Shown here piece after piece: positions 42,286 through 52,055 of a stretch of DNA of 64,000 nt. Numbering within the stretch: the first letter of the stretch is position 1; each line of letters starts with the position of its first letter. Source of the DNA: Sideroxydans sp. (GTDB taxonomy: Bacteria > Pseudomonadota > Gammaproteobacteria > Burkholderiales > Gallionellaceae); contig JAQTTU010000011.1 in assembly GCA_028710605.1 (NCBI GenBank), positions 62,001 through 126,000 of the forward strand, read 5' to 3'. The position numbers were made by a program, and so were the translations under genes. The notes beneath the pieces are model-generated. The model ran no database searches, was not told where the DNA came from, and was given only the letters and a program-made list of their open reading frames with translations.

Positions 42286-43854
42286 TTAACGCACGAGGTC
42301 GTGGTTGTAGTCGGTCGTGCCCATGCCGCGCGTCTCTTCATCCAGACGTTCCAACACCGCGTTGGTGATGGTGGTCAGCATCTGCATTGCCCCCTCATAA
42401 CCCAACGTAGTCGAACGATGCAGGTGGTGACGGTCGAAGATCGGGAAGCCGATACGGATCAGCGGCACTTCAAACTCTTTGCCCAGCGCCAGCGTGTCGC
42501 GCTGGATGAACTTGGCGTAGGAGTTGCCGATCATGAAGTCCGGTTTCTCGGTCAGCACCAGCGAACGGAAGTGCCACAAGTCGGCACCCGCGAACAACTG
42601 GGTGTTCTTGCCGTAGGGCGTTTCGTCCAGCATCTTCTGCATGGCTTTCTGCCACTTCTTGCTGCCGTTGTTGCACAGCACGTGCAGCGGCTCGATGCCC
42701 AGTTCGGTGAGGAACTTGGTCATGCCCATGACGAAGTCGGGATCGCCGTACAGGCTGATCTTCTTGCCGTGCAGCCAGGTGTGGCTGTCGGTCATCATGT
42801 CCACGAAGCGACCGCGTTCCTTGACCAGCGATGCGGGGATAGCCTTGCCGGTGAGTTCGGAAACCTTCATCAGGAATTCGTCGGTCCACTCCAGGCCCAT
42901 CGGGATGTTGATCTTCGGCGTATTGTGTTTCCAGGTGCCTTCGACATATTTGCGTGTCTTGTCCAGCGCCAGCGGTTGCAGCAACAACGTGTCGATGGCG
43001 TTGGGCGCATCTTTCACTTCGGCTTGCGTGGTGCCGCCCGCATACATGCGGAACTGGCCGTCAGCCGGGGTATCCAGCACTTCGGTCGGATCGCTCAGCA
43101 TGGTGTGCGCCACGCCCATCTCGTCCAGCATGCGATGAATCACGCGGTAGTTGCCGAGGTAAGTCTCGAAGCCGGGCACAATGTTGAGCTTGCCGTTGGA
43201 GCCGATCACTTTGCCTTCCATGCTATTGACGGTGAAGCAACGCATCACGCCTTCGAACATGCCGTCCCAACCGGTCACATGCGAACCCACGAACGACGGG
43301 GTGTGCGCGAACGGTACGGGAAACTCGTCGGGAATGTTGCCCGCTTTTTTGGTGTTCAAGATGAACGCGCTCAAGTCGTCGCCGATCACTTCCGCCATGC
43401 AGGTGGTCGAGACCGCGATCATTTCCGGCTTGTACAACGCGATGGCGTTTTCCAGACCGTCGATCATGTTCTTCTGACCGCCGAACACGGCTGCGTCTTC
43501 AGTCATCGAATCGGACACGCATGAGATAGGCTCGCGGAAATGACGGTTGAAGTAGGTACGGAAGTAAGCCACGCAACCTTGCGAACCGTGCACATACGGC
43601 ATGGTCTTTTCAAAACCCAGCGCGCACAGCACAGCGCCCAACGGTTGGCAGGCCTTGGCCGGATTCACGGTCAACGCTTCGCGCTTGAAATTCAGTTCGC
43701 GGTACTCCATCGTGGTGGTCCACTTGAAAGTTTCCTGAACCTTGGCCGCGTCGTAACCTTCTTCGAAATTGTCTTTCTTGTTGCCCAGCGATTCCTTGTA
43801 TTCGTCCTGACGGAACAATGGATAACAAGGTTTGATGTCATCAGCTTTTTGCAT
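42286..43854 (-). CDS. nifK: NifK, MoFe protein beta subunit
   Basis: 522 residues. P-cluster ligands in KACQPLGAV, GSQGCVAYF and STTCMAEVIGDD; further IPMGLEWTDEFLM and YGDPDFVMGMTKFLTELG. Dimerises with NifD to give the alpha2-beta2 dinitrogenase. Full length with the long N-terminal arm (residues 1-45) typical of Group I nitrogenases. Followed by nifT. Confidence 0.97.
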   Translation of the reverse strand: MQKADDIKPCYPLFRQDEYKESLGNKKDNFEEGYDAAKVQETFKWTTTMEYRELNFKREALTVNPAKACQPLGAVLCALGFEKTMPYVHGSQGCVAYFRTYFNRHFREPISCVSDSMTEDAAVFGGQKNMIDGLENAIALYKPEMIAVSTTCMAEVIGDDLSAFILNTKKAGNIPDEFPVPFAHTPSFVGSHVTGWDGMFEGVMRCFTVNSMEGKVIGSNGKLNIVPGFETYLGNYRVIHRMLDEMGVAHTMLSDPTEVLDTPADGQFRMYAGGTTQAEVKDAPNAIDTLLLQPLALDKTRKYVEGTWKHNTPKINIPMGLEWTDEFLMKVSELTGKAIPASLVKERGRFVDMMTDSHTWLHGKKISLYGDPDFVMGMTKFLTELGIEPLHVLCNNGSKKWQKAMQKMLDETPYGKNTQLFAGADLWHFRSLVLTEKPDFMIGNSYAKFIQRDTLALGKEFEVPLIRIGFPIFDRHHLHRSTTLGYEGAMQMLTTITNAVLERLDEETRGMGTTDYNHDLVR

Positions 43855-43920
43855 GTTTATCTCCTTGACCCGGGCCGCTAATCTGCGGACACGGGCATCG
43901 TTAAACCTAAATAAAAACTT

Positions 43921-44059
43921 TTTTTGCCACAGAGTTCACAGAGAACACAGAGAGAGATTTCCTTCCTCCACTTTCCGCTGCTTCATCCCAAAGCGAATCA
44001 CCTTCGCGTTACCGCCACTTGCTCTGTGATCTCTGTGAACTCTGTGGCAAATTGCTTTT
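43921..44059. repeat. Family E long palindrome, copy 4
   Basis: CACAGAG arms between nifD and nifK. Confidence 0.85.
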
Positions 44060-44065
44060 GCTTTT

Positions 44066-45541
44066 TTACGCAGCTTCCTTCTCAGCAACAGGTTCTTCCT
44101 TCTTCAACCACGGTGCAGTCATCTTGCTCCAGCACGGGTTGTTCAAGGTCATATCCATGTCGCGGGCGAAGATGGCGAAGCCGTCGTAGCCGTGGTACGG
44201 GCCGGAATAATCCCAGCTGTGCATCTGGCGGAAAGGCACGCCCATCTTCTGGAAGATGAACTTTTCCTTGATGCCGGAACCGACCAGATCAGGCTTGATG
44301 CGCTTCACAAATTCTTCGAACTCGAAGCCGGTCACGTCGTCGTAAATCAACGTGGCGTTGCCCATATCCTTGATGGTGCGGTCGTAGTCGTCGTTGTGGC
44401 CGAACTCGTAGCCTGTACCCACCACTTCCATGCCCAGATCTTCATAGGCACCGATCACGTGACGCGGACGCAAACCGCCGACGTACAACATGACTTTCTT
44501 GCCTTGCAGACGCGGTTTGTACTTGGCGATGATCTCGTCCATCATCGCTTGATACTTGGCGATGACGCGCTCTGCGCCTTCCTTGATCTTGTCGTCGAAA
44601 TGCGCGGCGATGGCACGCAGCGATTCGGCAACTTTGGTCGGGCCGAAGAAGTTGTATTCCATCCAGGGGATGCTGTATTTCTCTTCCATGTGGCGCGCGA
44701 TGTAGTTCATCGAACGGTAGCAGTGGATGAGGTTCATTTTCACGAACGGTGTCTTTTCCATTTCGGAGATGGTGCCGTCGCCGGACCATTGCGCCACCAC
44801 GCGCAGACCCATTTCTTCCAGCAGAATGCGTGAAGACCATGCGTCGCCGCCGATGTTGTAATCGCCGATCACCGCCACGTCGTAAGGCGTGCCTTCAAAT
44901 GCCTTGCCTTCGCGGCGCGGCAACACCCAATCGCGGATCGCGTCGTTGGCGATGTGGTGACCCAGCGATTGCGACACGCCACGGAAACCTTCGCAGCGCA
45001 CCGGCACCACCGGCTTGCCGGTTTCAGCGGTGGTCTTTTTTGCGACCGCTTCGATGTCGTCACCGATCAGGCCGATAGGACATTCGGACTGGATAGACAC
45101 GCCCTTGTTCAACGGGAACAGGGCTTCGATTTCGGTCATTACTTTGGCGAGTTTTTTGTCGCCGCCGAACACGATGTCTTTTTCCTGGAAGTCGGAAGTG
45201 AAGTTCATCGTGCCGAAAGAGTTCACGCCGGTCATGCCGACGTAGTAGTTACGGCGACCGGCGCGGGAATATTGTCCGCAGCCGACCGGGCCGTGTGAAA
45301 TATGGATCATGTCCTTGATCGGGCCCCACACCACGCCTTTGGAACCGGCGTAGGCGCAACCGCGAATGGTCATCACACCCGGCAACGATTTGCGGTTGGA
45401 GGTGATGCACTTCTTGGACTGTTCGATGGATTGATCGTTGACCGTCAAATGCTTCGCGCGGTCTTTCTTGGCTTTCTCTGGATAAACCTCAAGCACCTCT
45501 TGAATAAGGGCTTCGGTTTCTTCGCGTGTTAATGCAGACAT
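44066..45541 (-). CDS. nifD: NifD, MoFe protein alpha subunit
   Basis: 491 residues. Cys62, Cys88 and Cys154 bind the P-cluster; Cys274 ([10 protein letters not shown]) and the His in [12 protein letters not shown] (about 441) bind FeMo-co. All expected ligands are present. A family E repeat separates it from nifK and another from nifH. AAGGAGAATGAAATG context at the start. Confidence 0.97.
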   Translation of the reverse strand: MSALTREETEALIQEVLEVYPEKAKKDRAKHLTVNDQSIEQSKKCITSNRKSLPGVMTIRGCAYAGSKGVVWGPIKDMIHISHGPVGCGQYSRAGRRNYYVGMTGVNSFGTMNFTSDFQEKDIVFGGDKKLAKVMTEIEALFPLNKGVSIQSECPIGLIGDDIEAVAKKTTAETGKPVVPVRCEGFRGVSQSLGHHIANDAIRDWVLPRREGKAFEGTPYDVAVIGDYNIGGDAWSSRILLEEMGLRVVAQWSGDGTISEMEKTPFVKMNLIHCYRSMNYIARHMEEKYSIPWMEYNFFGPTKVAESLRAIAAHFDDKIKEGAERVIAKYQAMMDEIIAKYKPRLQGKKVMLYVGGLRPRHVIGAYEDLGMEVVGTGYEFGHNDDYDRTIKDMGNATLIYDDVTGFEFEEFVKRIKPDLVGSGIKEKFIFQKMGVPFRQMHSWDYSGPYHGYDGFAIFARDMDMTLNNPCWSKMTAPWLKKEEPVAEKEAA

Positions 45542-45633
45542 TTCATTCTCCTTTAATGACCCACTAATATGTGGAGTCCATTAGGGGTTTGTCGTAGGCC
45601 GGGTTTTACTCCGACGATGCAAAGCAAATTCAA

Positions 45634-45776
45634 AAACTTTTTTAGCCACAGAGATCACAGAGGACACAGAGAAAGACAAAGCCCAAAACAGACAGGCTCT
45701 ACTTTTGAAACTCTGCTCGTGTAACTCCACCAGTTATCTCTGTGCTCTCTGTGTCCTCTGTGGCTAAATGTTTTTG
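45634..45776. repeat. Family E long palindrome, copy 5
   Basis: CACAGAG arms between nifH and nifD. Confidence 0.85.
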
Positions 45777-45780
45777 CCTT

Positions 45781-46680
<900 letters not shown>

Positions 46681-46730
46681 TCAGAATTTAAAGTGCGATT
46701 GAAAAAACTGTCGCTCGCACCCCATACATC

Positions 46731-46745
46731 GCAAGCACCGTGCCA
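46731..46745 (-). promoter_or_regulatory. sigma-54 promoter of nifH
   Basis: Minus-strand TGGCACGGTGCTTGC; exact -24/-12 element 68 bases before the ATG. Confidence 0.92.
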
Positions 46746-46774
46746 CCCCGCCCACACACACCCAAGCGACTGAA

Positions 46775-47689
46775 ATGAATACAGAAAATAATTCAGCGCA
46801 AAACCCATTGGCGGATGTGCAACACAACAAAACAAATGGCTTTGTAGCAGTGACGACAACAAAGCCGGACAACAACAGCCTCGCCCTGCCCCGCTCCGCG
46901 CGCCTGCCCATCAACCGCTGCAACCTGCCCGCCGACATCCTCGGCGGCCTCACCTTCCAGCACTCGCCCGTCGCGCTCGAACTCGACGGTGTCGCGCAAT
47001 TTCATCGCGGCCTGTTTGCATTTTTGGACAAGCTGGCCGATGCCAGCGAACGCGCAGAAGCCTTCACCATGCACATGAACGCCGCGTTCTATCTGGACGA
47101 CCCCGAGCAAGCAGGCTACACATCGCAAGCCACGCACAAGCGCCAGAAAGCCGACTACCTGCGCATGGTGCGCGGCTGGAGTTTTGATGCGGACGGACGC
47201 GAAGGCGCGGCACTGAAAGGCTGGGTGGAATCGCGCTTCGGCTTATTGCCAAGACACCACGCCGCCCCCATCCGCAACCTCTCCGGCGAAGCCTATCGCC
47301 GCTACCTGGAAATGCGCGCCAAAGCGCTGTACGGAACCAACGCGCTGGAATCGCAATTCGATTTGCTCTACACCTACTGCCAATACGAACTCGCAAGACA
47401 ACATCCCGGCGAGACCCACCTCACCCTGTATCGCGGCGTGAACCGCGTGGATGATTATGAAACGCTGACCTGCCTTGATGAAAAGCGGCGCGTGGTGTTG
47501 TTTAACAGCTTGAGTTCATTCACTGCGAATCGAGAACGGGCGGATGAGTTTGGCGACTATTTGCTGACAGCAAAAGTGCCGCTGGCGAAAGTATTTTGTT
47601 ATACGAGGTTGTTGCCGGGGATGTTGCAGGGGGAAGATGAGTTCACGGTGGTGGGCGGGTTGTATGAGGTTAGTATTGCGGCGTGGTGA
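46775..47689 (+). CDS. draT: DraT, dinitrogenase reductase ADP-ribosyltransferase
   Basis: 304 residues. DraT transfers ADP-ribose from NAD+ to Arg101 of NifH to switch nitrogenase off when ammonium is present or energy is low. Hallmarks: LPINRCNLPADILGGLTFQ, YLRMVRGWSFDADGREGAALKGWVESRFGLLPR, and the R-S-E features YRGVNR, SLSSFT and GEDEFTVVGG. The first ~40 residues are not conserved and the start is uncertain; they carry the NifA site for nifH. No draG was seen. Confidence 0.9.
   Translation: MNTENNSAQNPLADVQHNKTNGFVAVTTTKPDNNSLALPRSARLPINRCNLPADILGGLTFQHSPVALELDGVAQFHRGLFAFLDKLADASERAEAFTMHMNAAFYLDDPEQAGYTSQATHKRQKADYLRMVRGWSFDADGREGAALKGWVESRFGLLPRHHAAPIRNLSGEAYRRYLEMRAKALYGTNALESQFDLLYTYCQYELARQHPGETHLTLYRGVNRVDDYETLTCLDEKRRVVLFNSLSSFTANRERADEFGDYLLTAKVPLAKVFCYTRLLPGMLQGEDEFTVVGGLYEVSIAAW
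46843..46858 (-). promoter_or_regulatory. NifA upstream activator site inside draT
   Basis: TGTAGCAGTGACGACA about 100 bases upstream of the nifH sigma-54 promoter, within the draT 5' coding region. Confidence 0.78.
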
Positions 47690-47789
47690 ATTTGCCGTTT
47701 GCTCTGTATTTTCAAAAGCGCAGGAAAAATCGAGGATATTGTTTACCACCAACCGTCAACATGAGAAATATACTTGTCACTCTTCTTGC

Positions 47790-47814
47790 TTCAGGCGATC
47801 AGTGATCGCCTGAA
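47790..47814. terminator. Hairpin between convergent genes
   Basis: 12-bp stem TTCAGGCGATCA / TGATCGCCTGAA with a one-base centre. No clear U-run, so a terminator role is only likely. Confidence 0.55.
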
Positions 47815-47845
47815 TGAAAGTCGGTTAAAGAATCAACTTTTTTGT

Positions 47846-48904
47846 TCACTTGGCTGGCTGGTACCTCACTGCAAAAGAAGTGTATGAGCCGAGCGAATTA
47901 CTTGCCGTTGGAATGGAGCGGCTGCCTACCAGCGAAATCACATTGTTCACCTGAAATTCATAGCTTAAGACATATGTTCCGAAAGCTTTGGGAACCGGTG
48001 AAGTGAATGCCGTAGCATCAATATTGCCGTTGTCAACTATGTTGCTGTAAACACCAAACCCAACCGCCAAATGACCGTCTGGCTTGTTGCGTCCGCTGGC
48101 AATTTCTTGCATCGCCACGGTGGAGTTGAACAAGGTAAATTCAGAAGTAATACCTACGCCCAAATAGGCAGCACCGATTAAGTTGGTAGTTTTCGGATCC
48201 GCAACTGATGGAGCTTCAACGCCTTTCACTCCTAAATCGAAGCACAGCGAAGTAAACATCGCGTTTGGATCGCGATCATCTTTGTTCTTGATGTCAATAC
48301 CGGAAAATTCATATAGAGATGGGGTGAACTTGAGATTGATCAATCCTCCATGTTCATTGTTCAGCAGATCGTTGGTTAGGGTTGACTTATCAACTTGAGA
48401 AATTAACGTCTTGTGCAGCAACAAATACACAGGTATGAAACGATAGCTCGTGGTACCTTCTCCCTCGCACTCTGCTCCTCCCAGACTTAGCAAATATTTT
48501 TTATGGCCCTCTTCACAATTTGCTTTCCATAACAGCATGTTCATCTGATATGCGGCAAAGTCAATTGGTGTCCCGCCGCCAGTGACGGTCGAAACCGTAA
48601 TGGCGCCGGTTCCAGTTACAACACCGCTGGTATCTGCATCGGTAAGCATCTTTAACTTTGCAGCGGTCAGGTCTTCCTGAGCTTTGGCAACAACTGCTTG
48701 CGCATTTTGAATCTTACCCTGGTCTCCTGTACCCTCTGCTTCACCCAATGCTTTTTTCGCCGTTTCTAATTTTTCATTCGCTTTTTTGACTGCCTCTGTT
48801 TGGGTTTCGGAGTAATAAGAATTGATCCGCCCCAATAGGCCAGCATGCGCGGCTATTGGCAGTAAACCAGCAACCAATAGTAATACCCATAGTTTTTCTT
48901 TCAT
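47846..48904 (-). CDS. Unknown exported protein with coiled coil
   Basis: 352 residues with signal peptide (cut after AHA/G). Residues ~30-85 form a coiled coil (SETQTEAVKKANEKLETAKKALGEAEG); then a beta-rich domain that resembles an outer-membrane or surface domain but no family is named (FTPSLYEFSGIDIKNKDDRDPNAMF, VGFGVYSNIVDNGNID). Lower GC than the nif genes. Alone on the minus strand. Confidence 0.65.
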   Translation of the reverse strand: MKEKLWVLLLVAGLLPIAAHAGLLGRINSYYSETQTEAVKKANEKLETAKKALGEAEGTGDQGKIQNAQAVVAKAQEDLTAAKLKMLTDADTSGVVTGTGAITVSTVTGGGTPIDFAAYQMNMLLWKANCEEGHKKYLLSLGGAECEGEGTTSYRFIPVYLLLHKTLISQVDKSTLTNDLLNNEHGGLINLKFTPSLYEFSGIDIKNKDDRDPNAMFTSLCFDLGVKGVEAPSVADPKTTNLIGAAYLGVGITSEFTLFNSTVAMQEIASGRNKPDGHLAVGFGVYSNIVDNGNIDATAFTSPVPKAFGTYVLSYEFQVNNVISLVGSRSIPTASNSLGSYTSFAVRYQPAK

Positions 48905-49501
48905 GAGTTGCTCCCTGTCAGTTAATTACTTAAGTATCACTAGCTGTCATTTCTCAAAAGGCTGTTCATTCGAGATGGAAGAAGATGAGGGTTCTAAAAT
49001 CCCTTCATCCCCTCTCGGAGGGTCGGATGAATGATAATAAGAATGCCCGTTTAACGTCCTTAAGTCTAGCCAACCATCACGGGTAGAGTAGAGAACAGGC
49101 TACGCATTCCGTACATGCCGCACATGCCGGGAGCGATAAGGGGGCAGCGATAAGGCGATAAGGGGTCAGCGTCGCATTGATTTCACGTCAATTGAACGAG
49201 CACATAAATATTCGCACCGCCCGCAGATGCCCATCAATAGGCGATCTGCAACATGGATTTCGGGCGCGGGTTCAGGTCTAGACTTGTAGCAATCGTAAAA
49301 ACAACACATCAAACCCACCCCCCCCAACCTCCCCTTGTGCGAACATCCGCTGCGCGGATTGCCTGCTTACCCCGCTTCAGGGGAGGAGCAAGGCTGGCTG
49401 CTCCGCAATGCCCTTCATTTAGCGATCTAGGTTTTCCAATACCAACACCCTAAGCATCGTGATACACTTCTTTCAAAACGTATATCCACAAGGAGTTCAT
49501 C
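48905..49501. other. Intergenic zone without a supported gene
   Basis: Contains a short direct repeat of GCGATAAGG at about 49133-49165, a family B unit at 49224-49250 and a decayed composite D+B repeat at about 49369-49430. No coding evidence. Confidence 0.55.
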
Positions 49502-49744
49502 ATGCAAGTAGCCAAATGGGGAAATTCATTGGCGGTGCGGTTACCCGCCGTGCTGGTGCAGGCGCTGGATTTGAAGGAAGGCGATGAGATTTCTTTGCAC
49601 GCCGTCGATTCCAGAACCTTTGAGGTTTCCAAGAAGAAAGAAGTGAAGGAATTGCTGGCGCGCTTGCGCGAGTTTCGCGGACGTTTGCCTGCCGATTATC
49701 ACTTTGACCGGCTCGAAGCCAACGAGCGGACACCTGCCAAGTGA
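49502..49744 (+). CDS. AbrB/MazE-type antitoxin, copy 1
   Basis: 80 residues. Swapped-hairpin DNA-binding domain VAKWGNSLAVRLPAVLVQALDLKEGDEI, then a tail (LLARLREFRGRLPADYHFDRLEANE) that would block the PIN toxin. AAGGAG precedes the ATG. Overlaps the toxin start by four bases (GTGA). Autoregulation of the pair is expected. Confidence 0.88.
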   Translation: MQVAKWGNSLAVRLPAVLVQALDLKEGDEISLHAVDSRTFEVSKKKEVKELLARLREFRGRLPADYHFDRLEANERTPAK

Positions 49745-50136
49745 GCACGGTTTTTATCGACAGCGATGTGATTTTGTATTTACTGTCCGGCGATACCGCC
49801 AAAGCCGACCGTGCCGAAGCCATGCTGAACAAGGGCGGCATCATCAGCGTGCAGGTACTCAACGAAGTGACTTCCGTTTGCCAGCGCAAACTCAAAATGA
49901 GTTGGGAAGAGATTGATGCGGTGTTGCTGGCGGTGAAGGCCGCATGCGATGTTGTCCCGCTCACGGTCGAGTCGCATGACAAGGCAGTGCAAATTGCCAA
50001 GCGTTACCAACTTTCATTTTATGACGCGCACATTTGCGCGGCGGCAATTTTGGCCGGTGCAAAAACGTTGCTGTCCGAGGATATGCAAAGCGGGATGAAG
50101 ATTGACAGCTTGGTGGTCAAGAATCCATTTGCCTGA
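49741..50136 (+). CDS. PIN-domain (VapC-like) toxin, copy 1
   Basis: 131 residues from a GTG start. PIN acidic residues: Asp in FIDSDVILY, Glu in LNEVTS, and Asp in YDAHICAAA with SEDM at the end, which would form the Mg2+ site of an endoribonuclease. Identical in protein sequence to the second copy. Confidence 0.88.
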   Translation: MSTVFIDSDVILYLLSGDTAKADRAEAMLNKGGIISVQVLNEVTSVCQRKLKMSWEEIDAVLLAVKAACDVVPLTVESHDKAVQIAKRYQLSFYDAHICAAAILAGAKTLLSEDMQSGMKIDSLVVKNPFA

Positions 50137-50443
50137 TTGCCCGCGACCCAATATCCACGGCCATCTCCACGATGCGCATGATGCAGTTCGCCTATTGACG
50201 AGCATCTTCACGAGGTTTTGTTTTTAGGATCGTCAGCAGAACCGATGTTGTCTGAACGCCGGGGGCAGGTCTTGCATTACGACATCGCAAACCACCCCAC
50301 CTTGCAGAATCACGCGGACTTCGGGGTCAGGTCTTGCCTTTTGCCCCCCGTGTAACCGGGGGGGGCAGCACAGTTTGTAGATCCCAACACCCCAGGCATC
50401 GTGATACACTTCTTTCAAAACGTATATCCACAAGGAGTTCATC

Positions 50444-50686
50444 ATGCAAGTAGCCAAATGGGGAAATTCATTGGCGGTGCGGTTACCCGCCGTGCTGGTG
50501 CAGGCGCTGGATTTGAAGGAAGGCGATGAGATTTCTTTGCACGCCGTCGATTCCAGAACCTTTGAGGTTTCCAAGAAGAAAGAAGTGAAGGAATTGCTGG
50601 CGCGCTTGCGCGAGTTTCGCGGACGTTTGCCTGCCGATTATCACTTTGACCGGCTCGAAGCCAACGAGCGGACACCTGCCAAGTGA
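50444..50686 (+). CDS. AbrB/MazE-type antitoxin, copy 2
   Basis: 80 residues, identical to copy 1 including the ribosome site. Because both toxins and antitoxins are the same, one pair is redundant. The promoter segment (GCATCGTGATACACTTC) is duplicated as well, so both pairs can be transcribed. Confidence 0.88.
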   Translation: MQVAKWGNSLAVRLPAVLVQALDLKEGDEISLHAVDSRTFEVSKKKEVKELLARLREFRGRLPADYHFDRLEANERTPAK

Positions 50687-51078
50687 GCACGGTTTTTATC
50701 GACAGCGATGTGATTTTGTATTTACTGTCCGGCGATACCGCCAAAGCCGACCGTGCCGAAGCCATGCTGAACAAGGGCGGCATCATCAGCGTGCAGGTAC
50801 TCAACGAAGTGACTTCCGTTTGCCAGCGCAAACTCAAAATGAGTTGGGAAGAGATTGATGCGGTGTTGCTGGCGGTGAAGGCCGCATGCGATGTTGTCCC
50901 GCTCACGGTCGAGTCGCATGACAAGGCAGTGCAAATTGCCAAGCGTTACCAACTTTCATTTTATGACGCGCACATTTGCGCGGCGGCAATTTTGGCCGGT
51001 GCAAAAACGTTGCTGTCCGAGGATATGCAAAGCGGGATGAAGATTGACAGCTTGGTGGTCAAGAATCCATTTGCCTGA
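50683..51078 (+). CDS. PIN-domain (VapC-like) toxin, copy 2
   Basis: 131 residues from GTG, identical to copy 1. The absence of any change between the copies argues for a recent duplication or ongoing gene conversion. Confidence 0.88.
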   Translation: MSTVFIDSDVILYLLSGDTAKADRAEAMLNKGGIISVQVLNEVTSVCQRKLKMSWEEIDAVLLAVKAACDVVPLTVESHDKAVQIAKRYQLSFYDAHICAAAILAGAKTLLSEDMQSGMKIDSLVVKNPFA

Positions 51079-51251
51079 TTGCCCGCGACCCAATATCCAC
51101 GGCCATCTCCACGATGCGCATGATGCAGTTCGCCTATTGACGAGCATCTTCACGAGGTTTTGTTTTTAGGATCGTCAGCAGAACCGATGTTGTCTGAACG
51201 CCGGGGGCAGGTCTTGCATTACGACATCGCAAACCAACCCACCATGCTGAA

Positions 51252-51650
51252 TCACGGCGTAATCAATTTCACGCTCGGAAAATAATTTTGGTAGCGCCGC
51301 GCATCGCGCGTGAGCAGCGCGTAACCCTGTACGGCGGCGTGTGCGCCGATGAAGAAATCGGCCGGCACGTTGTTGGCTTTGCCGCCTTGCCGTTTGTATT
51401 GCGCGAAGGCTTTGCCTGCCAGAAACAAGGCGGGGCGCGGTATTTCAAGAACTGACAGGCCGAGATTGGTGATGGTTTTGTCCAGCGCTTCCACTTTGGA
51501 GAAGGTCAGCGACAGTTCGGCGTAGATGATGGGGTTGATCGCCAGCGGGTGAACTTGGGATTGCGCGCACAACTGGGCGATTGACCAGTCCGCCCATTCC
51601 GGGTCGTCTTCCAGCACGTCGATCAGCACGTTGGTATCGACGAGCAGCAT
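51252..51650 (-). CDS. vapC: PIN-domain (VapC) toxin, unrelated third module
   Basis: 132 residues. MLLVDTNVLIDVL (first Asp), NPIIYAELS (Glu), PADFFIGAHA and LLTRDARRY (Asp) are the VapC catalytic residues. Different subfamily from the duplicated toxins (VapC of type DTNVLID). Preceded by its AbrB-type antitoxin with a 3-base gap. Confidence 0.88.
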   Translation of the reverse strand: MLLVDTNVLIDVLEDDPEWADWSIAQLCAQSQVHPLAINPIIYAELSLTFSKVEALDKTITNLGLSVLEIPRPALFLAGKAFAQYKRQGGKANNVPADFFIGAHAAVQGYALLTRDARRYQNYFPSVKLITP

Positions 51651-51653
51651 TGC

Positions 51654-51890
51654 TTACTCGGCGCGCAACAGTGCCATCAATTCATCGGTACGCCATTTCA
51701 CATCCGCCTTGCCGCGCGCCGCATCGAAACGGTCCGGTTTGCGGCTGGCGCGTGCGCCGACTTTGTGGATGACGACATCGCCTTGCTGATTGACGGCGAA
51801 TTTCACCGAGCAGCCAGCCGCCATGTTGAGCGCGTCGCGTATCTGCTTGGGGATGGTGACTTGGCCTTTGCTGGTGAGTGTGGTGATCAT
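51654..51890 (-). CDS. vapB: AbrB-type antitoxin of third module
   Basis: 78 residues. TTLTSKGQVTIPKQIRDALNMAAG is a classic SpoVT-AbrB DNA-binding domain; the tail (RTDELMALLRAE) binds the toxin. Upstream palindrome at 51905-51933 is the likely operator for autoregulation. Confidence 0.88.
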   Translation of the reverse strand: MITTLTSKGQVTIPKQIRDALNMAAGCSVKFAVNQQGDVVIHKVGARASRKPDRFDAARGKADVKWRTDELMALLRAE

Positions 51891-51904
51891 GGTTTTCTCG
51901 CTTT

Positions 51905-51933
51905 GGTATTACGCATATTTTTATTGTAATACC
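51905..51933 (-). promoter_or_regulatory. Probable vapBC operator palindrome
   Basis: GGTATTAC, 13 bases, GTAATACC, 15 bases upstream of the vapB start. Confidence 0.75.
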
Positions 51934-52055
51934 GCGAGAATATGACCACAACAAAATCAAAAAATAACCCTTAAAGGTCGCAAGGGAATAAAATCTGAAA
52001 CGAATTACTCGACGACATCACTTTGTAACTTCAACCATTTATGAAGGACACTCCA

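Larger units (their letters stand above)
49442..50314. repeat. Tandem duplicate unit 1 (toxin-antitoxin)
   Basis: 873 bases nearly identical to 50384-51256 (offset 942), with few differences, all near the edges. Includes both genes and a family B pair. Confidence 0.92.
50384..51256. repeat. Tandem duplicate unit 2 (toxin-antitoxin)
   Basis: Second copy; its right edge reaches the stop codon of the third, inverted toxin gene. Confidence 0.92.

Noticed and set aside
49133-49165. Direct GCGATAAGG repeats as an iteron origin or CRISPR
   Set aside because: Only three short irregular copies, no spacers and no replication or cas genes nearby.
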